This document shows, one piece after another, positions 22,756 through 34,589 of a DNA stretch of 64,000 nt. The position numbers and the translations under genes were made by a program. Position 1 is the stretch's first letter; every line of letters starts with the position of its first letter. Below the pieces are notes generated by a model. That model ran no database searches. It was given only the letters and a program-made list of their open reading frames with translations, and had not been told where the DNA came from. Source of the DNA: Chrysoperla carnea (taxonomy: Eukaryota > Arthropoda > Insecta > Neuroptera > Chrysopidae); contig NC_058342.1 of NCBI RefSeq assembly GCF_905475395.1, positions 23,470,640-23,534,639 on the forward strand, written 5' to 3'.

Positions 22756-23194
22756 CAGAGTGTGTCAAAAAATGTATACAATATCAGTCATTTTGGTTCA
22801 AACACAGCTGATAACGTTGTCCAATGGAATCCAAAACCTTCCAAATTGTTACAATTAATATTTCGGAACATTTATTTTCAACTAGTGCTGTCTGTCAACG
22901 GACTGTATCTAATAAACCGCAATAGTTAGCTTAGATTTGAGTCTTGAGATGGGACAAACGTCGAGCAAAAAGTCCGTTGTGATACCGAAAATGGTTTGGT
23001 CCATCCCCGGCCACTACTCCATGAACCATTTGAAGATATTTGAAAACAGCCGAACGGACTTTAACGTCAACAGACTTAAATTTTGACCGAATGTGTATTA
23101 CTATTGCTGCTAAAAAAGGGTTCCGTATTTTTCTTTTTCTTTTACATATGCATTTAATAAAAAGTACTTAGCCAGGGTTTTTTGACACTCTCTG
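22756..23194. mobile_element. Tc1/mariner-like non-autonomous element with TA TSD
   Basis: 439 bp between TA dinucleotides (22754-22755 and 23195-23196). The ends are CAGAGTGTGTCAAAAAA and CAGAGAGTGTCAAAAAA in inverted orientation, one mismatch in 17, resembling mariner-type termini. On the minus strand a stretch of about 50 codons stays open (SVDVKVRSAVFKYLQ... to LSHLKTQI), but I do not recognise it as a transposase segment. Confidence 0.7.
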
Positions 23195-23196
23195 TA

Positions 23197-24410
23197 CAGT
23201 TAAACTACAGTTAAGGAAGGTCTTCTTAGGATTTTATCCTCTACACTATTGTGCACTTCGAATGCAATAGTTATGGACACCCTGTATGCCAGTCTACATT
23301 TAATGTACGTCTATGATATGTGTGGATGGATCGAACAATTTATGTATTACTTTGGGTTTGTTTAGCCAAACTGAGTGCTCGGTTAATTTACAGAATAATT
23401 TCCATGTTCATGGCATTCCATACATAACTAATTGTCAATGGTCAGGGGTGTTGGCTACCTGAGGATGGTTCAGTAAATTAATCAAGCGCTCAATTTACCC
23501 AAACGCTTATACCCAGTTATAACAATATGTTGATCGTTTTTTCAAATATATATATATATATATTTTAATACTAAATTTTCCATCCCTCAAAAACTGTATT
23601 TTTTAATTAATTGTAAATTTTCCAAATAAAAAAAAATTGATGTATACAAAAAAACCTCTTTCTTTAAAAAACAGTCTACTTTGGTGTAGTCTTGTATACG
23701 GAGGTAAAATATCGATTTAATGTTTTTGTACAATAGGACTTAAATAAAAATTTATTTATAATTGTAAAAGATTTGTATGTTTTAATGATTTTGAACCCAA
23801 AATATCTCCCTCCCATCTTATAAATTATTACTCTAGCAATAATTTACTGTCCTACCCTTGTCTTCTTTATTCGATTATCAAATTCCATGATTTACTCCTC
23901 ATTTTCAAGCTTATTGTGTCTAGATTTGATGAAAAATATACTCACCGTCTAAAAATGTACCGCTTAGGAATAAACACGGTAGATAAATAATAAGAACGAA
24001 AAAATATTATAAATTTAAATAATAAGTTTATTAGGCAAACATGTTAGTTATTACAGATCCTCTCCTAATACTCTAGAAGTCTAGACATATAAAATTAATC
24101 TCCTAATATTAATTTAAGGATTTTTTACTTTTTTCATCACTTATACGAAATTTGTTGTGTTGTTTTTAGTCACGGGTACAGGGTAACAACGGGTTACGGT
24201 AACTGCGGGAGCGCACTTCCACACGGGTCGAGCTAGTTAAATCTTATTATTAGATACTTTTTATTAAGGTTGATTGGACATTAAGGCAATTTACATCAAA
24301 ATCTAAATTTTTGATATGTTTTCAACAATTTATTAAGTTTTTTTCTACTTTTAAAGTAAAATGTATTTAAGTAATCGGGCAACTCCAATAAAATTTGCAG
24401 AATTTTTATT
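23197..24410. other. Intergenic, no gene recognised
   Basis: AT-rich, with a short (TA)n microsatellite at about 23545-23563. A somewhat GC-richer patch lies at 24170-24235. No ORF or RNA gene can be supported. Confidence 0.5.
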
Positions 24411-24940
24411 TGAAACATGTTTTCGTTAACACCACTATTTACCCGTGAGAGCGCAAATCATATAGTATGAATTATATGGAAATATCAGTTATACATGTGT
24501 AACATATATGTATGTCTGGCTATCTTACTTTCAGGGCTGCCAGATTGTATAATCGGATACAAAAAGTGTATAATATGGTTATTTTATGTATCCGAACATT
24601 TCTTAATCGTAGATGGCGTGATGCGCTTGTCGCTCTTTCGAAAACTGTTCTAATCGAAATTGGCGCTCTCTGAGTAATATTCGTTAGCATTACAAATAAA
24701 CGTAAAAGTGACTTTTAACCCAGCGCCACTTGATACTGGAACTGTTTACAGACTATTTTTTAACAATTTTGTCGCTTTGTATAATGAGATTTGATTCTGT
24801 ATAATTTCAGTGACCGAGTGGTATAAAATAAGTTGGCTTTACTGGCAGCCCTGCTTACTTAATTTATATGACGTAAAGTAAGTCACAAACACTGTCTATA
24901 CATGGTATTTTAACAATTAACTCAGTCAATTGGTTGGTTC
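24411..24940 (+). repeat. R1 family, right half, interrupted by a hAT-like MITE
   Basis: Matches the R1 right half (ACCCGTGAGAGCGCAAAT, ATATCAGTTATACATGTG, ACACTGTCTATACATGGTAT, ACTCAGTCAATTG). It is split at 24531/24854 by the inserted element. The R1 left half follows only at 26158, beyond the R2 copy. Confidence 0.75.
24532..24853. mobile_element. hAT-like MITE nested in R1
   Basis: 322 bp with inverted ends CAGGGCTGCCAG (12 bp perfect). It is flanked by 8-bp direct repeats CTTACTTT (24524-24531) and CTTACTTA (24854-24861), one mismatch. An 8-bp duplication with CAGGG ends fits the hAT superfamily. The R1 copy at about 56.8 kb gives the uninterrupted sequence (TGGCTATCTTTCTTTACTTA on the complement). 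No transposase. Confidence 0.82.
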
Positions 24941-24949
24941 TAAGATTTA

Positions 24950-26157
24950 TTTTAAGGCTTAAATAATACAGGCCGAGGAGTTTCATGCTAAAAATATTAA
25001 CGCAGCCGGTTTTCCAATCGGGATAATTAGAAGAAAAATATTAGTTGTTATGAAATTATATGTACTATAGAAAAATAAACTTTGATTTTTGTTTACTGTT
25101 GCCATTAATGGATACACTTGTATAACTTCTGTTGATAATTATTAATTTAACAACCGAACAAAACAGTAACCAAAGTTATTATTTTGTTCAGTTGCTAAAA
25201 CATATTTATAATATTTTTTGATTAAACTTCTGCGCCCTATTATAAATAACAGGGCTTTTCCAAAAATTGCTTAAAACATGTTCTGCTTCACGATGAAATT
25301 CTGGATTTCTGCTTCAACTTCCATTGACGGCAGCTCAGCAACCATACAACTCACGTGTAAATATGAGCTATTTAAACTCTATTTCACAACATAGTACAAA
25401 TGAGAGGAGACAAGATTTTGAAAATCTAAAACAAAGAGAGCATAATAATAATTCGTACTAATTAGTACGGAACAACCCATGTAAACAATATCGTGTAAAA
25501 ATTAATCTTTTTTAGTATTTTAACTATAAATATTGAATTATTCATCAAATACTTCTACAAAATTAAGCACAATGTTCTTGTAAGAATCATTTGGATTCTA
25601 CACCGAAACATCGAAATTTTATCGAAGGAGAAAATATTTTTAACTGTAACCATCTTGAAAATAATGAACAATATGAATTACTTTCTTATTATTTACAAAC
25701 TTCAAAGCGTCGAGGTGAGCCTCATAAAAATAATTACGATTTAAGATCGTTAAAACTGTGGTAAGGTTATGTTATCTGCATGAAGTTGTAAAGATGGGCT
25801 CAGTTAAAGTTGCAAGCATAGAGCTTATGTATTTTTATTTTGTACTCGTTAAGTTTAAGGTATTTCGATACCAAACAAATGATCAAGAAAATTGAAATTT
25901 TATCTATCAATTAATAATCCTTTTACACGTGCATCGTTTGTGAAAAATTCATATCGATTTTCTGAACGTTTTATTTGAAATTAACTATCAAAGTCAGTTT
26001 TTTTACCAAAAAAAGTTTTTCAGTTTTATGCACAGTTCTTAATCTTTGTATGATTTTCAAGCTTAAAACTTGAGGAATATTGATAAAAGTTTTTTATGTA
26101 ACTGGTAAAACATTTTCAAAAGCACTTATTCATATACCACCATATAAAAAGCTGTAT
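24950..26157 (-). repeat. R2 dispersed repeat, copy 2 (inverted relative to 6455-7570)
   Basis: Collinear with the reverse complement of copy 1, including the CGTACTAATTAGTACG palindrome at 25454-25469 and the CCCTATTATAAATAACAGGG hairpin at about 25235. It carries segments missing from copy 1 (about 25080-25200 and 25590-25640). R1 right and left halves lie directly on its two sides. Confidence 0.75.
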
Positions 26158-26476
26158 TTATATCATATATATGAAATATATATAGTATATTAAGTTTAGT
26201 TCCAAGTTTGTAACGCTTAAAAATATTGATGCTACGAAAAAAATTTTGGTTTAGGTGTTCATAGAATCACCTAATTAGTCCATTTCCGTATGTCTGTCTG
26301 TCTGTCGTCTGTCCGTCTGTCATCACGATTACTCAAAAACGAAAAGAGATATCAAGCTGAAATTTTTATAGTGCGCTTAAGACGTAAAAAGTGAGGTCAA
26401 GTTCGTAAATGAGCAACATAGGTCAATTGAGTCTTGGGTTCGTAGGACCCATCTTGTAAACCGTTAGAGATAGAAC
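26158..26476 (+). repeat. R1 family, left half
   Basis: Starts at the ATATATATGAAATATATATA hairpin and runs through the CTGT-rich stretch to CATCTTGTAAACCGTTAGAG, then stops. Clearly the R1 left half in plus orientation. Confidence 0.75.
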
Positions 26477-26811
26477 CGTAGGCTCCCGATGCTATGAATT
26501 ATTTACGTATCGAAAAAATCAAAAGCCAAATTGGGAAAGCAAGGCCTCTAAATTATTTTCATCGCACAACCTATTACAAAAAAGCAATAAATCACGGAAT
26601 AAAATTTGAATCATATGCTCGAACAGAATATGAAAAAAGTACATCAGCTAATGTATTTGAAATCTGACTTGTAATTTCAAAAGAAAATTCTTGGTTTGGT
26701 TTTTCCCCAGATCGTCTAATATTTGAAAACGATTTAAATAAAATGCCCATATGGAGGCAAATTTCGTAGTATTCGTAGGTTTCTTTCGTTGTAAAAACTA
26801 CAGAAAAAGAG

Positions 26812-27237
26812 TTTTTCGGTTCCGAAACAATCCACATGACCTTCTGCACCCGGTTTTTATCTCAACATTGATTTCTTTGGTGACGTTTTATTGAATATCT
26901 CTGCTTCTATTGTTCGGATTGAAACGAAAAAAAAAGAATTGTTTGTTAAGAATTTCTGCACCGACCTTGCTTGCTATCGAGCCCTAAACATAGCAAAATA
27001 ACCTCAAAACTTCAAGAAAACCGCAGCAACCTCATATTTTCAATTGTCTCTCATAACTTTTCGAAAAATGAAGGAATTGAGTTGCAATTCTGGAAAAAGA
27101 TGCAACTTATGATCATAAAAAAGGGTGATTCGATCAATAAAAGCAGAGATATTCAAGAAAACGTCACCAAAGAAAACAATGTTGAGATAAAAACCGCGTT
27201 CAGAAGGTCGTGCGGATCGTTCCGGAACCGGAAAATG
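26812..27237. repeat. Foldback repeat with arms of about 105 bp
   Basis: The left arm (about 26812-26916) is the inverted match of the right arm (about 27131-27236); examples are TTTATCTCAACATTGATTTC against an almost perfect complement at about 27172-27195, and AATATCTCTGCTTC against GAAGCAGAGATATT-like sequence. Divergence is roughly 10 percent. The two overlapping short ORFs here (26592-26849 minus, 26971-27255 plus) are low-complexity and partly made of the arms, so I do not call them genes. Confidence 0.7.
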
Positions 27238-28151
27238 ATTTTAGATTATGAGTAAAAATACCTTAGTTAAAATAGGTGTAATAATTAAATCGTAGCGATT
27301 AAAATAAAACTTGAATAGTTTTAGAACGTAAAATAAATAAATGTAAAAACTGACCTCTTTCAAAACATTTTTTTTTTTGAATCATTCAATTCAGTATAAA
27401 AAAAACAGTTACAATTAATATTCGGATAAACTCTAACTATTTATAAATATTAATATATTAAAGGAAAAATTCCATTTTTAAGTACAGAGAGTGCACGAAA
27501 AATTATTCAAGTTAACAATTGGAAATAAAAAGTAAAAAGTTTTTTGCAAAAAATAGAGTCAGCTCTAAAAAAATGCACAAAAAAGTAAAAAATAATTAAT
27601 AAGTACTGACTCTAATCAATAATGTCATTGTGAGCAATCACGCTTTGAAGTTGACGCCAATTAAAAGATTAGGGTAGGGTAAAAGAGCTTAGGTATTTTT
27701 TTTTTAGCGAAAATTTTTGTTTTGTACCAACCAACAGATGAAAGTCAGTTGGTGAATAATCAATCATTCCTTATTTTTCTACTTTTTGGGACGAAAAGAA
27801 ACGGACTGGGTTCGAGGATTCAGGACAGAAGTGATACTTCACTCGCTTTATATTGAAACAATAATTGTATAAATTATAAATATTTATAATTGATTTTATG
27901 TAGAATGAAAATAAATTGTAATAAATTTTGTATATAAATTAATTCTGTATGTAATTTTTTTTTTTTTTAAATTTAATATTTCCTTCATTTAGAATACGAA
28001 CGCCACCTGTGAATGAGAAATGGAATTATTGTCAAATTTTAGTTCACGAGGGCCATCTGTGAATTGTACGAGAAACACACTTAGATCATAGGACCAATTG
28101 TGTTTTATCACCTTTCCGCTGATAATTTCATTTATCTCCTTCATGTATATA
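27238..28151. other. Intergenic with a block repeated in inverse at 53.9-54.2 kb
   Basis: GAGGATTCAGGACAGAAGT (about 27815) and the following AT-rich sequence match the reverse complement of about 54070-54180. A motif CCA(C/T)CTGTGAAT recurs at about 28005 and 28050, and in diverged form at about 28990. No gene recognised. Confidence 0.5.
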
Positions 28152-28853
28152 CAGCGGGATCTGGTTAAGTGAGACATCAAGGGGCCTGCAAATTTGTATC
28201 ACTTATAGAAGTTTTCCATTTACCCGTGCCTGAGATATCCAGGTATAAAGAATTCTCACTAGATGGAATTAAACAAAGAGGATGATTTGGTTTAGTGATG
28301 TCATTGACCGTTATCACAATAGAGATTACATATAAAACTTTTTGCTGAAAAGAGATGGGCAACAATCTTTTGTACAAGTTCAGGATATTCTGATAAACGT
28401 ACACGTTTTAGTTTTCCTTGCCCTTCAGAACATTGTGATTGAATTTTATCTTTATTCTGAATTATCTCTGATCACCTGTCTTCGCACTTTCATAAACAGA
28501 TATTAACTTCAGTTTTTCACGCACTGATTACGATTTGAGCCTTCGTTTCGGCATTTTTCAAATAAACATTCTTATGACAGTAAAGAAAAGCTAAACCTTG
28601 AGGCTCAAAATTAATCAAGTTCGGAAGTAGCGGGTAGAATAAACATAAGTAAGTAAACAAATAAAACAATGTTATCTCAGTTACAGAGGTTAATGTATAT
28701 AAAATTCACTCGCTGTCTCAGTTATAGAGGTAACTATGACGATAAAATCGAAAAAACGAATCCCAGATATAGAGGTTGTTTCGTCCCACTAATAGAGGTA
28801 ATTCAGTGCCAAAGTGCTCACTTAACCAGGTCCCACTTATCCGAGTTCCACTG
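28152..28853. mobile_element. Possible Tigger/pogo-like element remnant
   Basis: About 702 bp between TA dinucleotides, with ends CAGCGGGATCTGGTTAAGTG and CAGTGGAACTCGGATAAGTG (the second read on the complement). These resemble the CAGTGGAACCTCG-type ends of pogo/Tigger elements. A second inverted copy of CTGGTTAAGTGAG lies just inside the right end. Internally, about 28675-28800 holds four diverged tandem copies of a CAGTTATAGAGGTAA-type unit. No transposase. Confidence 0.5.
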
Positions 28854-28897
28854 TATTACACCAGTCCATCACAACCATAAATTAAATTTATTTTTTT

Positions 28898-28956
28898 TGT
28901 GACGGCTGGAATCGAATCCGCTACCCTTTAACCAACTGAGCTACTAAGGTCGACTA
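28898..28956 (-). mobile_element. tRNA-derived SINE head (remnant)
   Basis: On the minus strand an A box TAGCTCAGTTGG (28932-28943) is followed closely by a near-consensus B box GGATTCGATTCC (28908-28919), with no anticodon arm between. It is therefore not a functional tRNA but a tRNA-related Pol III head, followed by an AT-rich body towards 28860. It differs from the SINE at 15.9 kb. Confidence 0.55.
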
Positions 28957-29655
28957 ATGATATTTAACTATTGTTTTGATCACGAGGGCTATCTGTAAAT
29001 GGGAAGAAGAAAAGGGGCGAACATTTTTTTACCGATACACTCTCTGTGTTTCTTTTTTTAGTGATGCACTTTAAGAGTATCAAAATTGAATTACTCTGTA
29101 AAAAAAATGCGTGGTAATACAATAAAAAAAAGCATACGGGTTGACTTACATATACAATGAAATGACTATTTTAAGTGATGATCGATTGATGGGATGGCAT
29201 CCGGTATAATTGTATAGTTAAAATGTATAAATAAATAAGAACATGAAATAATTGAATATTAACAAATTAAGTTAATCTAATATGCAATATATGTTGTTAT
29301 AATGCTATTACTATGAAGCAATTAACTAACTTTATAATATCGTGTTTTAACTACACAAATTCTATTCTAACAATACACATTATACAGACATGGATTTAGT
29401 TAATTCTATCCCACCATATGCCATGCGTCAAATTTTTAATTCAATTTAGGAGGGACTTTCTCCTTTAAAATTTTCAATTTTTTTCACTTAACCCGTTAGC
29501 ACTCACCTTATTCTACTGTCGTCAGAATTAGAATAAGGTGATCGCGACTTTCAGGTTTTTCCAACGTAAATACAAATTTTCCTGTAAATAAATTTATACA
29601 ATTTTGCCTCTCAATCTTGCGATTATTGACTTTTATATAAATTTTTTTAATTTCT
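28957..29655. other. Intergenic, no gene recognised
   Basis: AT-rich. A 13-bp hairpin TCACCTTATTCTA / TAGAATAAGGTGA surrounds CTGTCGTCAGAAT at about 29505-29541, and 29535-29640 is an inverted R3-related fragment. Confidence 0.5.
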
Positions 29656-30145
29656 ATGAAATATACCAAGGTATACTATGTTTAGTCCCAAGTTTGTAAC
29701 ACTTAAAAATATTGATACTATGAACAAAATTTTGGTTTAGGTGTTCATAAAATCACCTAATTAGTCCATTTTCGGTTCATCAAGCTATAGCGTGCTTAGG
29801 ATGTAAAAAGTGAGGTCAAGTTCGTAAATGAGGAACATAGGTCAATTGGGTCTTGGGTCCGTAGGACCCATCTTGTAAACCGTTAGAGAAAGAACAAAAG
29901 TTTAAATGTAAAAAATGTTTCATATAAAAAAATAAACAACTTTTGTTTGAAACATTTTTTCGAAAACATCACTGTTTACCCGTGAGAGCGCAAATTATTC
30001 GCAAATTGTATAATATGTATTATATGGGAATATCAGTTATATATGTGTGACATGAATGTATGTGTAATGTGATAGAGTAATCAACACTGCCTATACACGG
30101 TATTTCAAAAATTAACTCAGTCAATTGTTTGTTTTCACTTGTTAA
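29656..30145 (+). repeat. R1 family copy
   Basis: Nearly full length but lacking the CTGT-rich segment. Contains TTTAGTCCCAAGTTTG, GTCTTGGGTCCGTAGG, ATCACTGTTTACCCGTGAG and the right end CTCAGTCAATTGTTTG. Confidence 0.8.
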
Positions 30146-30299
30146 AACCAGTTTTTTTTTAAGAAAATTTTGTTTGAATGGTTCCCTCTTACTATCATTC
30201 GAAATTTAACTAAGTTAATTCACACAGAAACAACTTGGGTTTGACAATAGCGGACCAACAAAAAATGGGAGAAAAATTTCAAGTCTTATTCAAGGTTAG

Positions 30300-30560
30300 G
30301 TTACTGTTTGATAGAAAGCCTGATTCCCATTCGAGAATAATACGCTATCTGTAATAATTGGGGGTCAGCACTCGCGTTATGAGCATTTTGCTCCTGCTCG
30401 ATTTAAAACACAAATCATTTTTATTTTTCAAATTGTATATGTGGTTGAAACTTATGTCACGGTGTTTGTGTTTCAACTCCTCCCAAACGGCTTGATCGAT
30501 TTTAATGAAATTTTTTTGTATATGCAAGCTCCATGTAAATAATTTTATGGAAAACTATGG
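30300..30560 (+). repeat. Dispersed repeat also present in the Oatp intron
   Basis: GTCAGCACTCGCGTTATGAG and the following 70 bp match the reverse complement of about 62195-62285. The adjoining CGGCTTGATCGATTTTAATG phrase is typical of an element-derived sequence found repeatedly in insect genomes (recollection, not checked). Confidence 0.55.
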
Positions 30561-32750
30561 ATCATTGTTTGCTGAATAAAATGTCAATGCTACTAAAGTT
30601 TTCTTAACTTCATGTAGTTTTATAATATGTACATAAGAGAACTCTAATTATTCCTCTCACAAGCAGTATGTTACTAATGTTTCTTTATAAACCGAAAATC
30701 GGAAACTTATATCAACATTTTATCTAATAAAGTTGACCCGCGGTAATCCGACAAACGTTTTGCAAGATGGTGTCGAATTATCGAATTTGTCGGACTATAG
30801 AGTACTGTCACAAATCCCCTGTAGTCCGAAACTTTTTTTCCAGTTTACAAAAAAAATTTCAAAACAAAAAATGTTTGCGTGTTTATAAAGAACAACTTTC
30901 TAATTTAAAGCGTTCATCTAATGTTTGTCAGTTATGAACTAGAGTGAGGTTTGAATTGAACCTAAAAACTTAGATCGAATTCGATACCGGTATAGGATGT
31001 GTGCTTTGAAATTAAAATTTTTCGCTCGAAGCATTTTCCTCGATTAAATTTATTTATCGAGTTTGAAGCATATGTCAACTTAAAAAGCTACCCTGTATAT
31101 GGTATGAGTGTAAAGGACGGCAAATATTTGGTAGTCTTCATATAATTTTATCTCTTTTCTAATAACGGGTGTAAGCACTGTAAGCAAAAAAATTTTACCT
31201 TCAAAAATTTTCGACGCTGTTTATGTACTTTCGTTAGTTTAATATAGGTAAGTCGTACTCAGTAAATTTAAAAAAAAAAAAAAAACTTGTGATAGAAAGA
31301 CGGTGAAATTAGTCAAAATGAATTTAATTGTTTCGATTATTTCCCTGCTCTAATATTTTCACTTTCAAACATCGTTTTATAGTCACGTTATCAAATTAGT
31401 TTTTAATTAGTTAGTGCATTAAAAAATAAATTTATATACAATTAAATAGAGGTTATGATTTACAAAGTTAGTGAATATTAAACTCGCGCAATATTTAACG
31501 CATGTGCATAACGCGTGAGCAAATCGCTCATCACGCAAATAAAGATTATCCAACGATTGACGTGAGTTCTGATGAGTTAAATTGAGAAATGAAACGAATC
31601 GATATATTGAGGTTTTACTGTAGCTGTTACCTTATTTTTGAAATGATTATATTGTTACCGTATTTTTAATTCTCATTTACAACACTTCCGAAAATGAATA
31701 TCAAGTTTTAATAAACCTACTTAAGCATCCCCACTTATTTACCAAAATATATAAGATATCCCTTTACAAACTTAATCCGGGCCAGTTCACGAATATTATG
31801 TGTATATAAACCTCTAATAAAAAAAAAAGAAAGTCATATTTTTATATATTTGTGACATAAATTTTATTTGAAAAAAATTTTTTTTTTCGCAAAATACACA
31901 CAATCAAAAAATTCATAAATTTTGATTTGAGTACAATAGTGTTGAACTGAGTAACACCGATTCCGATGTTCATGTGATAATTGTGTATACAGAATATTAA
32001 AGAAGCTGTCCATAAATTAAATTTCTTGCATCAAAACTATTCTAACCTCGAAAAAGATAAAATAATTCTATTTTATTATTCGGGGTATTAACCAAACTTA
32101 CAATGGATAGTATTTTTAGGTTATACTGACCGCAATCTACAGGAACTATTTTGATTTTTTTAAATAACTGCATTTTTTTGCCTAAAAACTCAAATTTAAG
32201 ATTATCCGGAAATGGTTGATTTTGGCGCCGGAAGTGACGCTATTCAAAAAAAAAGCTGCATAAATAGCAAAAAGCAGCTATCTTTGTCGGTATACATTTT
32301 TTTTTTTAGAGTCAACCTCCTACTCGAAAAAAAATCATGGGAAAAAAGCGGTTAAAATGGACATATCTAGGTCCCAGGATCTTTAAATGCTCTTTAGTTG
32401 GCGGAAAATTGTGCGCATGTACTACAACTTTTGTCTGAAAATTTTTTTGGTCTGACCCCTCTGTTTAAACTTAGAAACAAGAAAACCGAAATATCCATGT
32501 TCAATTCAAATTTCGCGCTTAAAAATGGACATATCTTTTTTCTTCACCTCGAGAAGCAAAATGACCCAAAAATTCGTGACCAGCGCACAAAATTATCCCT
32601 TACAAAAATATCTTCAGCCATTTGCAATTTTTTTCGAAACGCGCTCCATTTTAACTGCCAGGTGACTGGCTTATATTGTTTCAGATCATCAGACGATCAA
32701 TATATTAAAAAATATTGACCTATTTAAGCGTTAAATTAAAATTATAAACA
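30561..32750. other. Intergenic, repeat fragments, no gene recognised
   Basis: 30985-31140 is related to 49298-49410 and 54940-55090 (shared GAAGCATTTT, ATCGAGTTT and CCCTGTATA-type motifs). 31250-31440 is an inverted relative of 17840-18010. A short ORF at 32398-32718 has no recognisable domain. Confidence 0.45.
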
Positions 32751-32937
32751 AATGAAAACAGACAATTGACTGAAATAATTGTTGAAATACCATGCATAGA
32801 CAGCGTTGATTACTCTATCACATTACACATACATCCATGTCACACATACATAATTGATATTCCCATATAATACGTACTATACAATTTACGCCTAATTTAC
32901 GCCCTCACGGGTAAACAGTGATGTTTTTTAACTGATA
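32751..32937 (-). repeat. R1 family, right-end fragment
   Basis: Reverse complement of the R1 right third: ACAATTGACTG, AATACCATGCATAGACAG, then GTGTAATGTGATAGAG (complement) and ACGGGTAAACAGTGATG. Confidence 0.75.
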
Positions 32938-33529
32938 TTTCGCTTTATCCGATGTAATTATAGACGATATGTTTGAAGTTACATTTGGATTCAGTCAAGA
33001 CCATGCCAATTCCATGGGATATCACTGTAACCAATTTCGACTGTACACGGAATAATTTTACCAGGTACATTCCGCTTTGTTAGTCATCTGTTTCGTTCTC
33101 GAAAAGGTTGATCCGCTTCAAACACACTATACAATAAATCAGATCCGAATTGTTTAATTATAATTATTCAGCCCTACACTAAAAATATAAAAAACAAATT
33201 TTTATACAGAAATAATTTTTTAATTGTACACAAAAAGGTTGAAAAGTTCATCAAGTAATTGAATAAAATTTCTTTAAAGATAAATTATTTAAAATCATTT
33301 ATCATTTTGTTCTAATTGTTATGATGAACGTTTAAAAAAAACCTCATCAATTAGCGCATGAGCATTATCACTGTTATGAATTTCATTTGTTTTTCTTAAT
33401 AGTCAAAAAGATATGATTTGAGGCATCACATACAACCTCTATGTTAATAATTGTTATGGTAGTATATCCGTTACAGTCAAGTATGTATATGAAAGTTTTA
33501 TCATAAAACTAGCGTGATATCCGCCCGCT

Positions 33530-33902
33530 TCACTGGACTTAAAAGTATAAATCATCGCTTATTAGCCTTCACCTTCACCTTCATCTTAATCATTCATCCT
33601 CCTTCCATAACACTCGCAAGGATTGTTTATATGTGCATAGTAGATCAGAAAAGATGGTCATGGGTTGTTTGACATCTACTATTTTAAATTTTTACAGAAA
33701 TCTTTAATTTATAGTTCAAAATGATGATCATAGATGGAGCATTTTTAAAGTCTTTATAAATTACAGCTCATGTGTTATTAAGATGTATGAACTATATTGT
33801 TGTACAGTTTCATTCAAATCCGTTCGGTAGTACAGTTTGCGTGAAAGTGTAGCAAACAAACAAACAAACATCCTTACTTTCACATTTATAATATATAGGG
33901 AT
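33530..33902 (+). mobile_element. Possible LINE 3' end fragment (RTE-like)
   Basis: The stretch CAAATCCGTTCGGTAGTACA, GCGTGAAAGTGTAGCAAAC, a CAAA repeat and then TTATAATATATAGGGAT resembles the 3' ends of RTE-type LINEs common in insects. No reverse-transcriptase segment is present. Assignment rests on recall of that family's 3' end. Confidence 0.4.
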
Positions 33903-34589
33903 TAGATCAGACGAAAATTGTAGATCAGATAATTAACTAAAAGAATGTCTCAATACTTTTTACGGAAAAACCCGTTTTTGTGACCTTTGACTCAGCGTAA
34001 ATTTTTTCCCACATCTAGAATCGATGAGGACTTTCATTTATAATGGTGTTTTGATCAATCCTACCAATTTTTAGCCAGGTGCGAATTTTTGTACCTTCGG
34101 ATGTTTAAATTGATCGTATAATTAGTGGTAAAAAACAATTCTAAAAGGGGATTATGTCTATCACAAAAGGAAATCAATTTCTTGAATTTATTTACAACAC
34201 TTCATACACAGTATGTGTAGATAGAGGTGAAACCTTGGAAGTACATTTGAAAATGGTGTGTGATAACCCTAAAACAGTGCCTCCAAAAAAAAAAAAAAAA
34301 AACTATCAAACAAAACTAAATTGTTATATTTTGAAAGCGAAAGTGGAAATGTTTGAACAACTTCTTCATTATGAAAAGTGAAGATACATAATTTAATGGT
34401 TATTGGTAAGGTATCGTGCATCGCCGCGCACATACACACACGCTCCAACACACAAACACACACAGATCAAACAAATGCGTGTCAAATGATTAAGTTGATT
34501 GATTTTGATGAATAATATATATTTTAGTGTACTGTGGTATCTATTTTTGATTTGTTTTGTTCAAATGTTAGTGAGTTGGTTTGTACAGT

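Noticed and set aside
26592-27255. Two ORFs of 85 and 94 codons as a gene pair
   Set aside because: They overlap the foldback arms, have no recognisable domain, and are of a length expected by chance.
32398-32718. 106-codon ORF as a gene
   Set aside because: No domain, no codon-use contrast with its surroundings, and no splice or start context that distinguishes it from chance.
34269-34463. Short ORFs around poly(A) and CACA repeats
   Set aside because: They are translations of simple repeats.
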